Shown here one piece after another: positions 25,324 to 35,367 of a stretch of 64,000 nt of DNA. The stretch is from Nocardia paucivorans NBRC 100373. GTDB lineage: Bacteria > Actinomycetota > Actinomycetes > Mycobacteriales > Mycobacteriaceae. The notes under the pieces were generated by a model that did not search any database, was not told the DNA's origin, and saw nothing but the letters and a program-made list of their open reading frames with translations. Location: the NCBI RefSeq assembly GCF_000308675.1, contig NZ_BAGE01000048.1:124001-188000 (forward strand), read 5' to 3'. The position numbers were made by a program, and so were the translations under genes. The stretch's first letter is position 1. Each line of letters opens with the position of its first letter.

Positions 25324-26810
25324 TACTGCTTGCCATCCTTCAGCTCTATTGCCCGATCCGACGTCTCGTCCGCGGCGATGGCCTCCGCCGCCGCGCGCGC
25401 TGCAGCGGTTCCCGGCCGGTAGCGCTGCACCCAGTTCTCGATATTGCGCTGCGCTCCCCCGGAGACCGCGAGGGCACCCGGCGGAACGTCTCTGCGCAGT
25501 ACAGTACCCGCTCCGGTATATGCGCCGTCACCCACCGTCACCGGTGCGACGAACATGGTGTCACTGCCGGTGCGCACATGGGAGCCGATCACGGTGCGGT
25601 GCTTATCGACCCCGTCGTAGTTGACGAAGACACTGGAGGCGCCGATATTGCTGTACTCGCCGATGGTGGCATCGCCGACATAGGTCAGATGCGGCACCTT
25701 CGTATGCGCGCCGATATCGGCATTCTTGGTTTCGACGAACGCGCCGATCTTACCCGATTCGCCCAGGACGGTACCCGGCCGCAGATAGCTGAACGGCCCG
25801 ACCGTGGCCCCGGCGCCGATCCGAGCGCTCTCGCCGTGCGTGCGGACCACCCTCGCGCCCTCACCCACCACCACATCGGTGAGGGTGCAGTCCGGCCCCA
25901 CCTCGGCGTCCTCGCCGACCACTGTGGTGCCGAACAATTGCACACCCGGCCGCAGGACGACATCGCGGCCGATCTGCACACCGGCGTCCACCCAGGTGGT
26001 AGCGGGATCGATAACGGTGACCCCGGCCCGCATATGCCGTTCCAGGATGTAGCGGTTGAGCGTGCGCGCCGCCTCGGCCAACTGCACCCGGTCGTTGACG
26101 CCAGTGACCTTGGCCCAGTCCACCAACCGGGCCCCCTGCACCGGATGTCCCGCCTCCCGGGCCAACCGCAGCACATCCGTCAGATACAGCTCGTGCTGGG
26201 CGTTCGCCGTGGACAAGCGGCCCAACATGGTGCGCAGCACGGTGACGTCGAAGGCGTACACACCGGAGTTGACCTCGGTGATCTGCGCCTGCTCCGGGGT
26301 GGCGTCGGCATGTTCGACGATCTCGGTGACCTGGCCGTCGGCATCACGCACGATCCGACCGTAACCATTCGGGTCCGGCGGAACGAAGGTCAACACGGTC
26401 ACGGCGGGCCGATCGGTATAACTTCGATGCTCGTCCAGCAGCGCCGACAGGGTGTGTCCGTCCAGCAGTGGAACATCGGCGGAGGTCACCAGCACATCGC
26501 CGGTGAAATCATCCGGCAACGCGCTCAACCCGCACTGCACCGCATGCCCGGTGCCCAGCTGCTGCTCCTGCACCGCGGGAATGATCTCGCGACTCATCTC
26601 GCTCGCCACCGCGGCCACTGCGGCGCCCACCTGCTCCCGGTCGTGACCGACCACGGTCACCAGATAGGCGGGATCGATATCGTTCGCGGCATACAGCGCA
26701 TGTGCCAGCATGCTGCGTCCGGCCAGCGAATGCAGAACCTTGGGGGTCTTCGACCGCATTCGCGTCCCGGCTCCCGCTGCGAGCACGACAACGGCGGTCT
26801 GCTGTGGCAT
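25323..26810 (-). CDS. glmU: Bifunctional GlmU (UDP-GlcNAc pyrophosphorylase / GlcN-1-P acetyltransferase)
   Basis: Makes UDP-N-acetylglucosamine for peptidoglycan. It has 495 aa from ATG 26810, which has AGGGAG 5 bases upstream; the frame goes on to 26831 without a better site. The N-terminal uridyltransferase shows VVVLAAGAGTRMRSKTPKVL, QQQLGTGHAVQCGL-like QLGTGHAVQ and EVNSGVYAF. The C-terminal left-handed beta-helix shows hexapeptide repeats and the acetyltransferase residues around FVETKNADIGAHTKVPHL and FVNYDGVDKHRT. It follows tRNA-Gln and overlaps prs. Confidence 0.97.
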   Translation of the reverse strand: MPQQTAVVVLAAGAGTRMRSKTPKVLHSLAGRSMLAHALYAANDIDPAYLVTVVGHDREQVGAAVAAVASEMSREIIPAVQEQQLGTGHAVQCGLSALPDDFTGDVLVTSADVPLLDGHTLSALLDEHRSYTDRPAVTVLTFVPPDPNGYGRIVRDADGQVTEIVEHADATPEQAQITEVNSGVYAFDVTVLRTMLGRLSTANAQHELYLTDVLRLAREAGHPVQGARLVDWAKVTGVNDRVQLAEAARTLNRYILERHMRAGVTVIDPATTWVDAGVQIGRDVVLRPGVQLFGTTVVGEDAEVGPDCTLTDVVVGEGARVVRTHGESARIGAGATVGPFSYLRPGTVLGESGKIGAFVETKNADIGAHTKVPHLTYVGDATIGEYSNIGASSVFVNYDGVDKHRTVIGSHVRTGSDTMFVAPVTVGDGAYTGAGTVLRRDVPPGALAVSGGAQRNIENWVQRYRPGTAAARAAAEAIAADETSDRAIELKDGKQ

Positions 26811-26850
26811 GGATCTCCCTCGGGCCGACATCGGTCACAGTGCTCGCGAG

Positions 26851-26921
26851 CTCCGCCGCCAGGACTCGAACCTGAACTATCTGAACCAAAATCAGAGGTG
26901 CTGCCATTACACTACGGCGGA
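26851..26921 (-). tRNA. tRNA-Gln (anticodon UUG)
   Basis: Read on the minus strand, the acceptor stem TCCGCCG pairs with CGGCGGA, followed by discriminator G at 26851. The anticodon stem TCTGA/TCAGA encloses loop TTTTGGT, giving anticodon TTG. The T-loop TTCGAGT is canonical. CCA is not encoded. It lies 40 bases upstream of glmU, the usual actinobacterial position. Confidence 0.95.
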
Positions 26922-27195
26922 TTGTCACACCGGCGGGTCACGCAAACCCACCACTGCGTCCCGGCACGGCAAAGATACTCGCATGCCGACCCGCCGTCCG
27001 TCGAACCGCCCACCGCAACGGCGCGCCCGACTGCCCCCCGGCGAGGGGCCGTCTGGAACAGTTGACGGTCGACGGTGGTGGTCGCTGTGGCAAGGGGACA
27101 GCGCAGGCGACCCCGGAGCCAGGGAGGCAAAAGCGGTGTCAGTGGATGGAGCCAGGTCGGCCGACGAATCGAAACCCGCGGGGGCGGTGCGATAG

Positions 27196-27858
27196 GTGAC
27201 CGAACACAAGAACGGTGGGGAGACCGGGCGGGCACACCGACCGCGCATGACCGGCACCCAACGCCGACAGCAGCTGATCGAGATCGGCCGGGCGCTGTTC
27301 GCCGAACGCGGATACGACGCCACCTCCATCGAGGAGATCTCCCAACGCGCCCAGGTGTCCAAGCCGGTGGTGTACGAACACTTCGGCGGCAAGGAAGGGC
27401 TCTACGCCGTCGTCGTGGACCGGGAGATGTCGATGCTACTCGACATGATCACCTCCTCGCTCACCCAGAACCGATCCCGGGTACGGCTCGAGCAGGTGGC
27501 GTTGGCATTGCTCACCTACATCGAGCAGCGCACCGACGGCTTCCGGATCCTGGTCCGCGACCAACCGGCCTCTTCCGGCGACGGCCGCTACTCCAGCCTG
27601 CTCAACGAGGCCGTCAACCAGGTCGCGCACATACTCGCCGGCGATTTCGACCGCCGCGGCTTCGACACCAGCCTGGCCACGCTGTACGCGCAGGCCCTGG
27701 TGGGTATGGTGTCCACCGCCGCTACCTGGTGGCTGGACGTGCGCTCCCCGTCGAAAGAAGTCGTCGCCGCGCACCTGGTCAACCTCTGCTGGAACGGGCT
27801 CAGCCACCTAGAGGCCGACCCGCAACTCAGCTCGGAGTGGCCCTCCGGTGCCGGATGA
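27196..27858 (+). CDS. TetR/AcrR-family regulator
   Basis: DNA-binding repressor of 220 aa starting at GTG 27196. The N-terminal helix-turn-helix is seen in RRQQLIEIGRALFAERGYDA, then SIEEISQRAQVSKPVVYEHF and GGKEGLYAVVVD. The C-terminal ligand domain is family-specific. Its place between glmU and mfd matches Rv1019 in M. tuberculosis, a TetR regulator described as acting on its neighbours mfd and mazG; that role here is inference from synteny. Confidence 0.88.
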   Translation: MTEHKNGGETGRAHRPRMTGTQRRQQLIEIGRALFAERGYDATSIEEISQRAQVSKPVVYEHFGGKEGLYAVVVDREMSMLLDMITSSLTQNRSRVRLEQVALALLTYIEQRTDGFRILVRDQPASSGDGRYSSLLNEAVNQVAHILAGDFDRRGFDTSLATLYAQALVGMVSTAATWWLDVRSPSKEVVAAHLVNLCWNGLSHLEADPQLSSEWPSGAG

Positions 27859-28007
27859 GTGTCGCGCGAACGACCACCCGACCGCGCGAGGGCGGAAAGC
27901 GTAGCCGGTGAATTGTCCGCGGTGTTCGTTCCTGCGCTCGAATCAATGGACCGACCGCGCGCTGATGGTACGGTTCACCCATCCTTTGGGTGCTGTTCGA
28001 GCGGTAA

Positions 28008-28043
28008 GTCGGTCTACTTCGGGATGTCGGTCTACTTCAGGAT
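28008..28043 (+). repeat. Two tandem 18-bp repeats upstream of the broken TetR gene
   Basis: GTCGGTCTACTTCGGGAT at 28008-28025 is followed directly by GTCGGTCTACTTCAGGAT at 28026-28043, 17 of 18 identical. The pair ends 30 bases before the ATG at 28074. It could be the operator of that regulator. Confidence 0.6.
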
Positions 28044-28073
28044 GGCTGGTTATTGGGATGACAGGCGGATCTG

Positions 28074-28722
28074 ATGGCTAGGCAAGCGCGTGCGGAGATC
28101 ACCCGCGATTCCGTTCTGGCCGGAGCTGCCGATGTCTTTCTACGTTTGGGCTACGCCAACGCGAGCCTCAGCGAGATCATCGCGCAATCCAATGTGACCA
28201 AGGGCGCCTTGTACTTCCACTTCGGCTCGAAGGAAGAACTCGCCCGCGCCGTGGTCGACCAGGGCCATGAGCGTTTGGTCAGCTCCTGCCAAGGATTCTT
28301 CGACTCTCGGGTGCCCGCCCTGGAGGCATGTATCGGAATCACCTATGTGGTCGCCGATCTGTCCATGAACGACCCCATGGTGGGGGCCATGCTCAAACTC
28401 ACCCACCAGATCGGCGACTATCGCGGCGCGAACGGGGAGAACATCTCCAAAACCTGGGGGGGAGACCTACCGGGTTCTCACCGAACGGGCGATCGCGCAG
28501 GGGGACCTACTACCCGACCTCGACCCGGAAGTGATCGGGCGGCTACTGCACGAACTCACCACCGGGGTGCATATCGTCGCGGTCGGCACCGAAACCGTGG
28601 ACCAGATGGCGACCCGGATGGAACGTGCCTGGTACTTCCTACTCCCCTCGATCGTCCCGGAAGACAAACTCTCCTACTTCCGCGAATTCGCCGCTCGCCG
28701 CCTCCGCCGCTACGTGCCGTAA
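28074..28722 (+). pseudogene. Frameshifted TetR regulator, gamma-butyrolactone-receptor-like
   Basis: The first frame begins MARQARAEITRDSVLAGAAD and has the helix-turn-helix ANASLSEIIAQSNVTKGALY then FHFGSKEELARAVVDQGHERL, very like ArpA/ScbR-type receptors. It is lost after ENISKTWG at a run of seven G (about 28456-28462). Removing one G restores GETYRVLTERAIAQGDLLPD and the end DKLSYFREFAARRLRRYVP, stopping at 28722, for a normal-length protein of about 215 aa. Either the gene is a very recent pseudogene, the G run is phase-variable, or this is a sequencing error. As read, the protein is truncated in its ligand domain. Confidence 0.75.
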
Positions 28723-28876
28723 CCATGGCCATACCTTCGGCGCGGCGTATTCGCGACGACGCGACCGCCGGCGGGGACGGTGCTGGTGGCGGGGGTGCGG
28801 GCGGAAAAGGGATCGGGGTGGGGATTTAGACTCGGCGAGCCGGTCGAATTCGCTCGTCTGCGTTCAGGAGATTCCC

Positions 28877-31800
28877 ATGTCTGCCCCTCGTCCACCTCTG
28901 GCGGGACTGGCCGCGGTGGCCGGAACCGATGCCGCACTGCGGACCGTTTCCGGGTTGCTCGGGAAATCGTCGGTGGAATTCGTCGCGCCGAGTGCGGTGC
29001 GGGCGTTCGTGGCAGCGACCATTGCCGCGGAACGTCCGGTGGTGATGGTGACCGCCACCGGACGGGAGGCCGACGATCTGACCGTCGAGCTCACCGAAAT
29101 GCTGGGCGCGGCGGTGGCGCAGTTCCCGTCCTGGGAGACGCTGCCGCACGAGCGACTCTCGCCCGGGGCCGATACCGTCGGGCGCCGGCTCGAGGTGTTG
29201 CGGCGGCTGGCGCATCCGGAGGATCCGGTGTTCCCCGAGCCGCTGCGGGTGGTGGTGACCACCGTTCGCTCGCTGATGCAGCCGATGGCGAGCGGGCTCG
29301 GGGATATCGAGCCGATCGTGCTGCGACGCGGGGCGGAATGGGACTTCGACGAACTGCTCGAGCGGCTGGTCGAGTTCGCCTACACACGTGTCGACATGGT
29401 CGGCAAACGCGGTGAGTTCGCCGTGCGCGGCGGTATCCTCGACCTCTTCCCACCCACCGCCGCCCATCCGGTGCGGGTGGAGTTCTGGGGCGAGGAGATC
29501 ACCGAACTACGCGCCTTCTCCATCGCCGACCAGCGTTCACTGCCGGAAACCACCATCGATACGGTCCTCGCCCCACCGTGCCGGGAGCTATTGCTCACCG
29601 CCGCGGTGCGGGAGCGGGCCGCCGAGGTCGCGGCGGCCAATCCCGCCGATGCCGCTCTCGTCGATATGCTGGGCAAATTGTCCGAAGGCATCCCGGTCGA
29701 CGGGATGGAAGCCCTCATGCCGGTACTGCAACCGGGACAAATGCGGCTGCTCACCGAGATCCTGCCGTCAGGCACGCACATGGTGATCTGCGATCCGGAG
29801 AAGGTGCGCACCCGCGCGGCCGATCTGGTGCGCACCGGGGAGGAGTTCCTGGAGGCCTCGTGGACCGCGGCGTCCTTCGGGGGCGACGCCCCACTGGGCG
29901 CAGGCGGCCTCGATCTGGCCGCATCGGCGTACCGACCGCTGCCGGTGGTCCGGGAGGACGCCGACCGCCACGGCCTGCCCTGGTGGACCCTGAGCCCCCT
30001 GTCCGCGGGCGAGTCGACCGAAGTGGTGCTTCCGGTGCAGGCCGGCCCCACCGCCCGCGGCTCCGACGAGCTCGTCGCGACGATCTTCGCCTCGCTCCGC
30101 GCGCACGTCGCGAGCGGCGGGCGCGCCGTCATCGTGGTAACCGGGCACGGCACCGCCCAGCGCACCCTGGAACGACTCGGCGACGCCGAGGTACCGGCCG
30201 CGGAACTGACCCCGGGCGCGGAACCGAAGCCAGGGGTGGTGGGGGTGCTGTGCGGTTCCCTGCACGACGGCCTGATCCTCGGCGACGCCGGACTGGTGAT
30301 CGTCGCGGAATCCGACCTCACCGGCAACCGGGTCACCGCGCCCGGCGAGGGCAAACGGCTGCCCGCCAAACGCCGTAATCAGGTCGACCCGCTGGCGCTG
30401 AACGCCGGGGACCTGGTGGTCCACGATCAACACGGCATCGGTCGATTCCTGGAGATGATCGAACGCACGGTCGGCGGTGCCCGGCGCGAATACCTCGTGA
30501 TCGAATACGCGCCCAGCAAACGCGGCCGGCCCGGCGACCGGCTCTACGTACCCATGGAATCGCTCGATCAACTGTCCCGGTACGTGGGCGGGGAAATGCC
30601 CAGCCTGTCGAAACTGGGTGGCGCCGACTGGGCGAACACCAAACGCAAGGCTCGTAAGGCGGTCCGCGAGATCGCGGGCGAGCTGGTCCAGCTCTACGCC
30701 GCCCGACAGGCCGCGCCCGGCCACGCCTTCGGTCCGGACACCCCGTGGCAGCGGGAGATGGAGGACGCGTTCGCGTTCACCGAGACCGTCGACCAGCTCA
30801 CCGCCATCTCCGATGTGAAAGCGGATATGGAGAAGCCGGTGCCGATGGACCGCGTGGTGTGCGGCGATGTCGGCTACGGCAAAACCGAGATCGCCGTGCG
30901 GGCGGCCTTCAAGGCGGTGCAGGACGGGAAACAGGTGGTGGTGCTGGTACCGACCACCCTGCTGGCCCAACAGCATCTGCAGACGTTCACCGAACGGGTC
31001 GCCGGATTCCCGGTCACGGTGAAGGGGCTGTCCCGGTTCACCGACCCCGCGGAATCGCGAGAGGTGCTCGAGGGGATGGCCTCGGGGGAGGTCGATATCG
31101 TCGTCGGCACCCACCGGCTGCTGCAGACGGGGGTGCGGTGGAAGGACCTCGGCCTGGTGATCGTGGACGAGGAGCAGCGGTTCGGGGTGGAGCACAAGGA
31201 ACACATCAAGGCCCTGCGCACCCATGTGGACGTGCTCACCATGTCGGCCACCCCGATCCCGCGCACCCTGGAGATGAGCCTGGCCGGCATCCGGGAGATG
31301 TCGACCATCCTCACCCCACCCGAGGAACGACACCCGGTGCTCACCTATGTGGGGGCCTACAACGACAAACAGGTCACCGCCGCGATCCGACGCGAACTGC
31401 TGCGCGACGGCCAGGTGTTCTACGTGCACAACCGGGTGTCCTCGATCGAGAAGGCGGCCAAACGGATTCGCGACCTGGTGCCCGAGGCGCGGGTGGCGGT
31501 GGCGCACGGTCAGATGAACGAGGACGCCCTGGAACGCACGGTGCAGGGTTTCTGGCAGCGCGAATACGACGTGCTGGTGTGTACCACCATCATCGAAACC
31601 GGTTTGGACATCTCCAACGCCAACACCCTGATCGTGGAGCGCGCCGACACCCTGGGCCTGTCGCAACTGCATCAGCTGCGCGGCCGGGTCGGGCGCAGCC
31701 GGGAACGCGGTTACGCATATTTCCTGTATCCCCCGGAGAAACCGCTCACCGAAACCGCCTACGACCGGCTGGCCACCATCGCGCAGAACTCCGATCTGGG

Positions 31801-32487
31801 CGCCGGGATGGCCGTGGCCATGAAGGACCTGGAGATCCGCGGGGCCGGCAATGTGCTGGGCGCCGAACAGTCCGGGCATGTGGCCGGGGTCGGGTTCGAC
31901 CTGTATGTGCGGCTGGTCGGGGAGGCGGTCGAGGCCTATCGGGCCGCCGCCGACGGCAAACCGATCACCATGGAGGAGCCCAAGGAGGTGCGCATCGATC
32001 TTCCGGTGGACGCGCATATCCCGCCCGACTACGTCGCCAGCGATCGGCTGCGTCTGGAGGCCTACCGCAAACTCGCCACCGCACAGGACGACGCCGCGCT
32101 GAACGAGGTGACCGAAGAGCTGGTGGACCGGTACGGACCGCTGCCGGTGGAGGTCGGGCGGCTGGTGTCGGTGGCCCGGTTGCGGCTGCTGGCCCGCGAA
32201 TACGGTGTGACGGAAATCGCCGTCACCGGAACGACGGTGAAGATCTCGCCGCTGAATCTTCCGGATTCCAAACAGCTTCGGCTCAAGCGGATCTACCCCG
32301 CCGCCGGCTACCGCGCCGCCAGCGGGGTGGTGCAGCTGCCGTTGCCGCGCGTGCAGGACAGTGTCGGCGCCGACCGACTGCGTGATGTGGCGCTGCTCCA
32401 GTACATCGCCGACCTACTGCTCGCCCTGGACGGCAAGGCCGCCGGATCGGTCGACCTCACCGTGGCCACCGAGGTGATGGCGCTCCG

Positions 32488-32491
<4 letters not shown>
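28877..32491 (+). CDS. mfd: Transcription-repair coupling factor
   Basis: Superfamily 2 translocase of 1204 aa that removes stalled RNA polymerase and recruits UvrA. ATG 28877 follows CAGGAG at 28865-28870; the open frame from 28625 overlaps the broken tetR gene. Domains in order: UvrB-homology (GRRLEVLRRLAHPEDPVFPE; MVGKRGEFAVRGGILDLFPP), RNA-polymerase-interacting domain near residue 500-560 (LVVHDQHGIGRFLEM), helicase motifs (CGDVGYGKTEIAVRAAFKA, DEEQRFGVEHKE, MSATPIPRTLEMSL, QLRGRVGRSRERGYAYFLY) and the C-terminal TRCF domain (LPVDAHIPPDYVASDRLRLE). Coupled to mazG by a 4-base overlap. Confidence 0.97.
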
Positions 32492-33240
<749 letters not shown>

Positions 33241-33465
33241 CAACTCCACTCCACCGTGACGTATCGGGGCAATCCCGGTTTTCCCCAGGTGTTTCTGAAA
33301 TACCCTGACAGGGCAGAGACCCTCTGCGCTGTTCGTCACGCACCGGTCATCGGGCCACGCCGACTCGCATAGCACCTACTCGCACGGTGACCCGACCGAG
33401 GATTCGGCGAAACGCGACAGAATATCGACCGTGACTCAGGGACCGAGCATGCATACGCGGGCGAT

Positions 33466-33843
33466 GTGGCAGCAGGTGGCCAACAGATTGTCCACGAATT
33501 CCTGCGGCACTTTCCGACCGTGGCCGAGCCGGTGAAGACATTGCGGGTCACGGCTCGGCACGAACTGGCCAAGGAATTCGAAGCCGAAAGCCAACGCTGG
33601 AGCGGGTACCGCACCCGGCCCGAGTTCCAGTGGGAGAAGTTGACCACCATCCCGATGCCCGATCCGAGGGTGCAACTCGACTATCACGGTGGTTCGGGAA
33701 CAACCTACCGACAATCGTTCGGTGCCCGGAAGGTATTCCTGCGCTTCGACGGAGCGCAGTGGCGGCCGACCTCGGTGGCCGTGCAGACGGTATCGACACC
33801 ACCACATGAGAACAAGGTGGGAGTCGGGTTCCGTCACGGGTGA
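33466..33843 (+). CDS. Small hypothetical protein, uncertain
   Basis: Open frame of 125 aa from GTG 33466, with no convincing ribosome site. The frame is open back to 33391, so it could start earlier or be the tail of a decayed gene. Its composition (HELAKEFEAESQRWSGYRTR; QSFGARKVFLRFDGAQWRP) looks more protein-like than the opposite frame. I recognise no domain. It converges on pth. Confidence 0.35.
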   Translation: MAAGGQQIVHEFLRHFPTVAEPVKTLRVTARHELAKEFEAESQRWSGYRTRPEFQWEKLTTIPMPDPRVQLDYHGGSGTTYRQSFGARKVFLRFDGAQWRPTSVAVQTVSTPPHENKVGVGFRHG

Positions 33844-33889
33844 CGCCCACTCGAGGATATTTCGAGAGGTGACCGCCGGGAAATCCGGC

Positions 33890-34465
33890 TCAGTGCAATC
33901 GGTTCTGCGCGGCCTCGAGCCCTACGCGCAGCAGTAGTTCGACCGCGTCCGCGGCCTGTTCGACGATGACCGGCACTTCTTTGCGCTCGGCCGCCGAGAA
34001 CGGTTTGAGCACGAAATCCGCCGGGTCCTGCCGCCCGGGCGGACGACCGATCCCGATACGGACGCGCAGATAATCCTTGGTGGTCAGTGCGTTGGACACC
34101 GAGCGCAGACCATTGTGTCCGCCCTCACCGCCGCCACGCTTGAGTCGGATCGTGCCGAATGGCAGATCCAGTTCGTCGTGTACGACGATCACCTCGCCCA
34201 ACGGCACCGAGAAGAATTTCACCAATGCCGCGACCGGGCGACCGGACAGGTTCATATACGACCGTGGTTTGGCGATCAACACCCGCCGGCCGTCCAGCCG
34301 GGCCGTCAGCAGATCGGCCCCGGACTTCTTGTGCACGGTGAACCGGTCGCCGACCCGCTCGGCGAGCGTGTCGGCGACCAGAAAGCCCACATTGTGCCGA
34401 GTGCGCTCGTAGCCGGGTCCGGGATTACCCAGCCCGACGACGAGCGCCGGTGCGGTTTCGGGCAT
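33890..34465 (-). CDS. pth: Peptidyl-tRNA hydrolase
   Basis: Recycles peptidyl-tRNA dropped by ribosomes. It has 191 aa, the normal length. It shows VVGLGNPGPGYERTRHNVGF with the catalytic His in TRHNVGF, LIAKPRSYMNLSGRPV, VIVVHDELDLPFGTIRLKRG with the catalytic Asp, and GGEGGHNGLRS. ATG 34465 lies 15 bases after the rplY stop, so rplY-pth form an operon. Confidence 0.97.
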   Translation of the reverse strand: MPETAPALVVGLGNPGPGYERTRHNVGFLVADTLAERVGDRFTVHKKSGADLLTARLDGRRVLIAKPRSYMNLSGRPVAALVKFFSVPLGEVIVVHDELDLPFGTIRLKRGGGEGGHNGLRSVSNALTTKDYLRVRIGIGRPPGRQDPADFVLKPFSAAERKEVPVIVEQAADAVELLLRVGLEAAQNRLH

Positions 34466-34480
34466 CGGGTGCGGGGACGC

Positions 34481-35071
34481 TTATTCGGCCGCTTCGCCCT
34501 CGGCGCCTTCCTCGGCCGGCGCCACGGTCTTGGCCTCGAGCACGTTCACGATCAGGGTCTCGGGATCGTCGACCAGGCCAACTCCCTTGGGCAGCTCCAG
34601 CGATCCGGCGGTGATCTGGGTGCCGGCCTCGGCACCTTCGATGGATACCTCGATGGTTTCCGGCAGGTTCAGCGCCTCGGCGGAGACGGACACGACGGTG
34701 ACTTCCTGGGTCACCAGGGTGCCCGGGCCGGCCTCTCCGGTCAGGGTGATCGGAACCTCCGCGGTGACCTGCTCGCCGCGCTGCACGATCAGCAGGTCGG
34801 CGTGCTCGATGTAGCGGCGGATCGGGTGCACCGTCACGGACTTGGTCAGCGCCAGCTGCTTCTTGCCCTCGATGTTCAGGTTGAGCACCGCATTGGTGCC
34901 GTGCCGGCGCAGGATGGCAGCGAATTCCTGGGCGTTCAGCGCCAGGTGCTGCGGTTCGGCCTGGTGGCCGTACAGCACCGCCGGGACATTGCCCGCGCGG
35001 CGGGTGCGCCGGGCGGCGCCCTTGCCGAACTCGGTGCGGATGGTCGCTTCGAGAAGATTGACGTCGGACAT
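34481..35071 (-). CDS. rplY: 50S ribosomal protein L25/general stress protein Ctc
   Basis: Binds 5S rRNA. It has 196 aa, the longer CTC form with an N-terminal L25 domain (ATIRTEFGKGAARRTRRAGN; VPAVLYGHQAEPQHLALNAQ) and a C-terminal beta domain (VPITLTGEAGPGTLVTQEVT), ending in an acidic Glu/Ala tail. ATG 35071. Gene order rplY-pth is conserved in mycolata. Confidence 0.95.
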   Translation of the reverse strand: MSDVNLLEATIRTEFGKGAARRTRRAGNVPAVLYGHQAEPQHLALNAQEFAAILRRHGTNAVLNLNIEGKKQLALTKSVTVHPIRRYIEHADLLIVQRGEQVTAEVPITLTGEAGPGTLVTQEVTVVSVSAEALNLPETIEVSIEGAEAGTQITAGSLELPKGVGLVDDPETLIVNVLEAKTVAPAEEGAEGEAAE

Positions 35072-35367
35072 GGTACGGAACTACTCCTACGGCTCTTCCG
35101 GGCTGATGGACTGGTACGCCAGGGATCGTGCGCCCTGACGATGGTCTGCTCGTCACGCGACAACCGCGCGGAGGCGGCCGGGAGCCGCGCCGCGTCGATT
35201 ACGGTGCCGCAAGTCTGCGGACACCCTCGCCGAGACAACCCGGACACTGTAGCGCAGCCGGTCGCCCGCACAGGAATCGGGTGGTCAGGGCACCGACTCC
35301 GGGCGATTCGCGGGGTCGCGTACCCTGGACAGGTTGCCACCGCTCACCCGCCGAAAGGTTGTTACCG

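Noticed and set aside
28625..28876. N-terminal extension of mfd
   Set aside because: The extra residues are antisense-like, overlap the broken tetR gene, and lack a ribosome site, while ATG 28877 has CAGGAG upstream.
29768..32017. Minus-strand open frame of 749 codons
   Set aside because: Lies fully within mfd, which has all helicase motifs. Long antisense frames are expected at this GC content.
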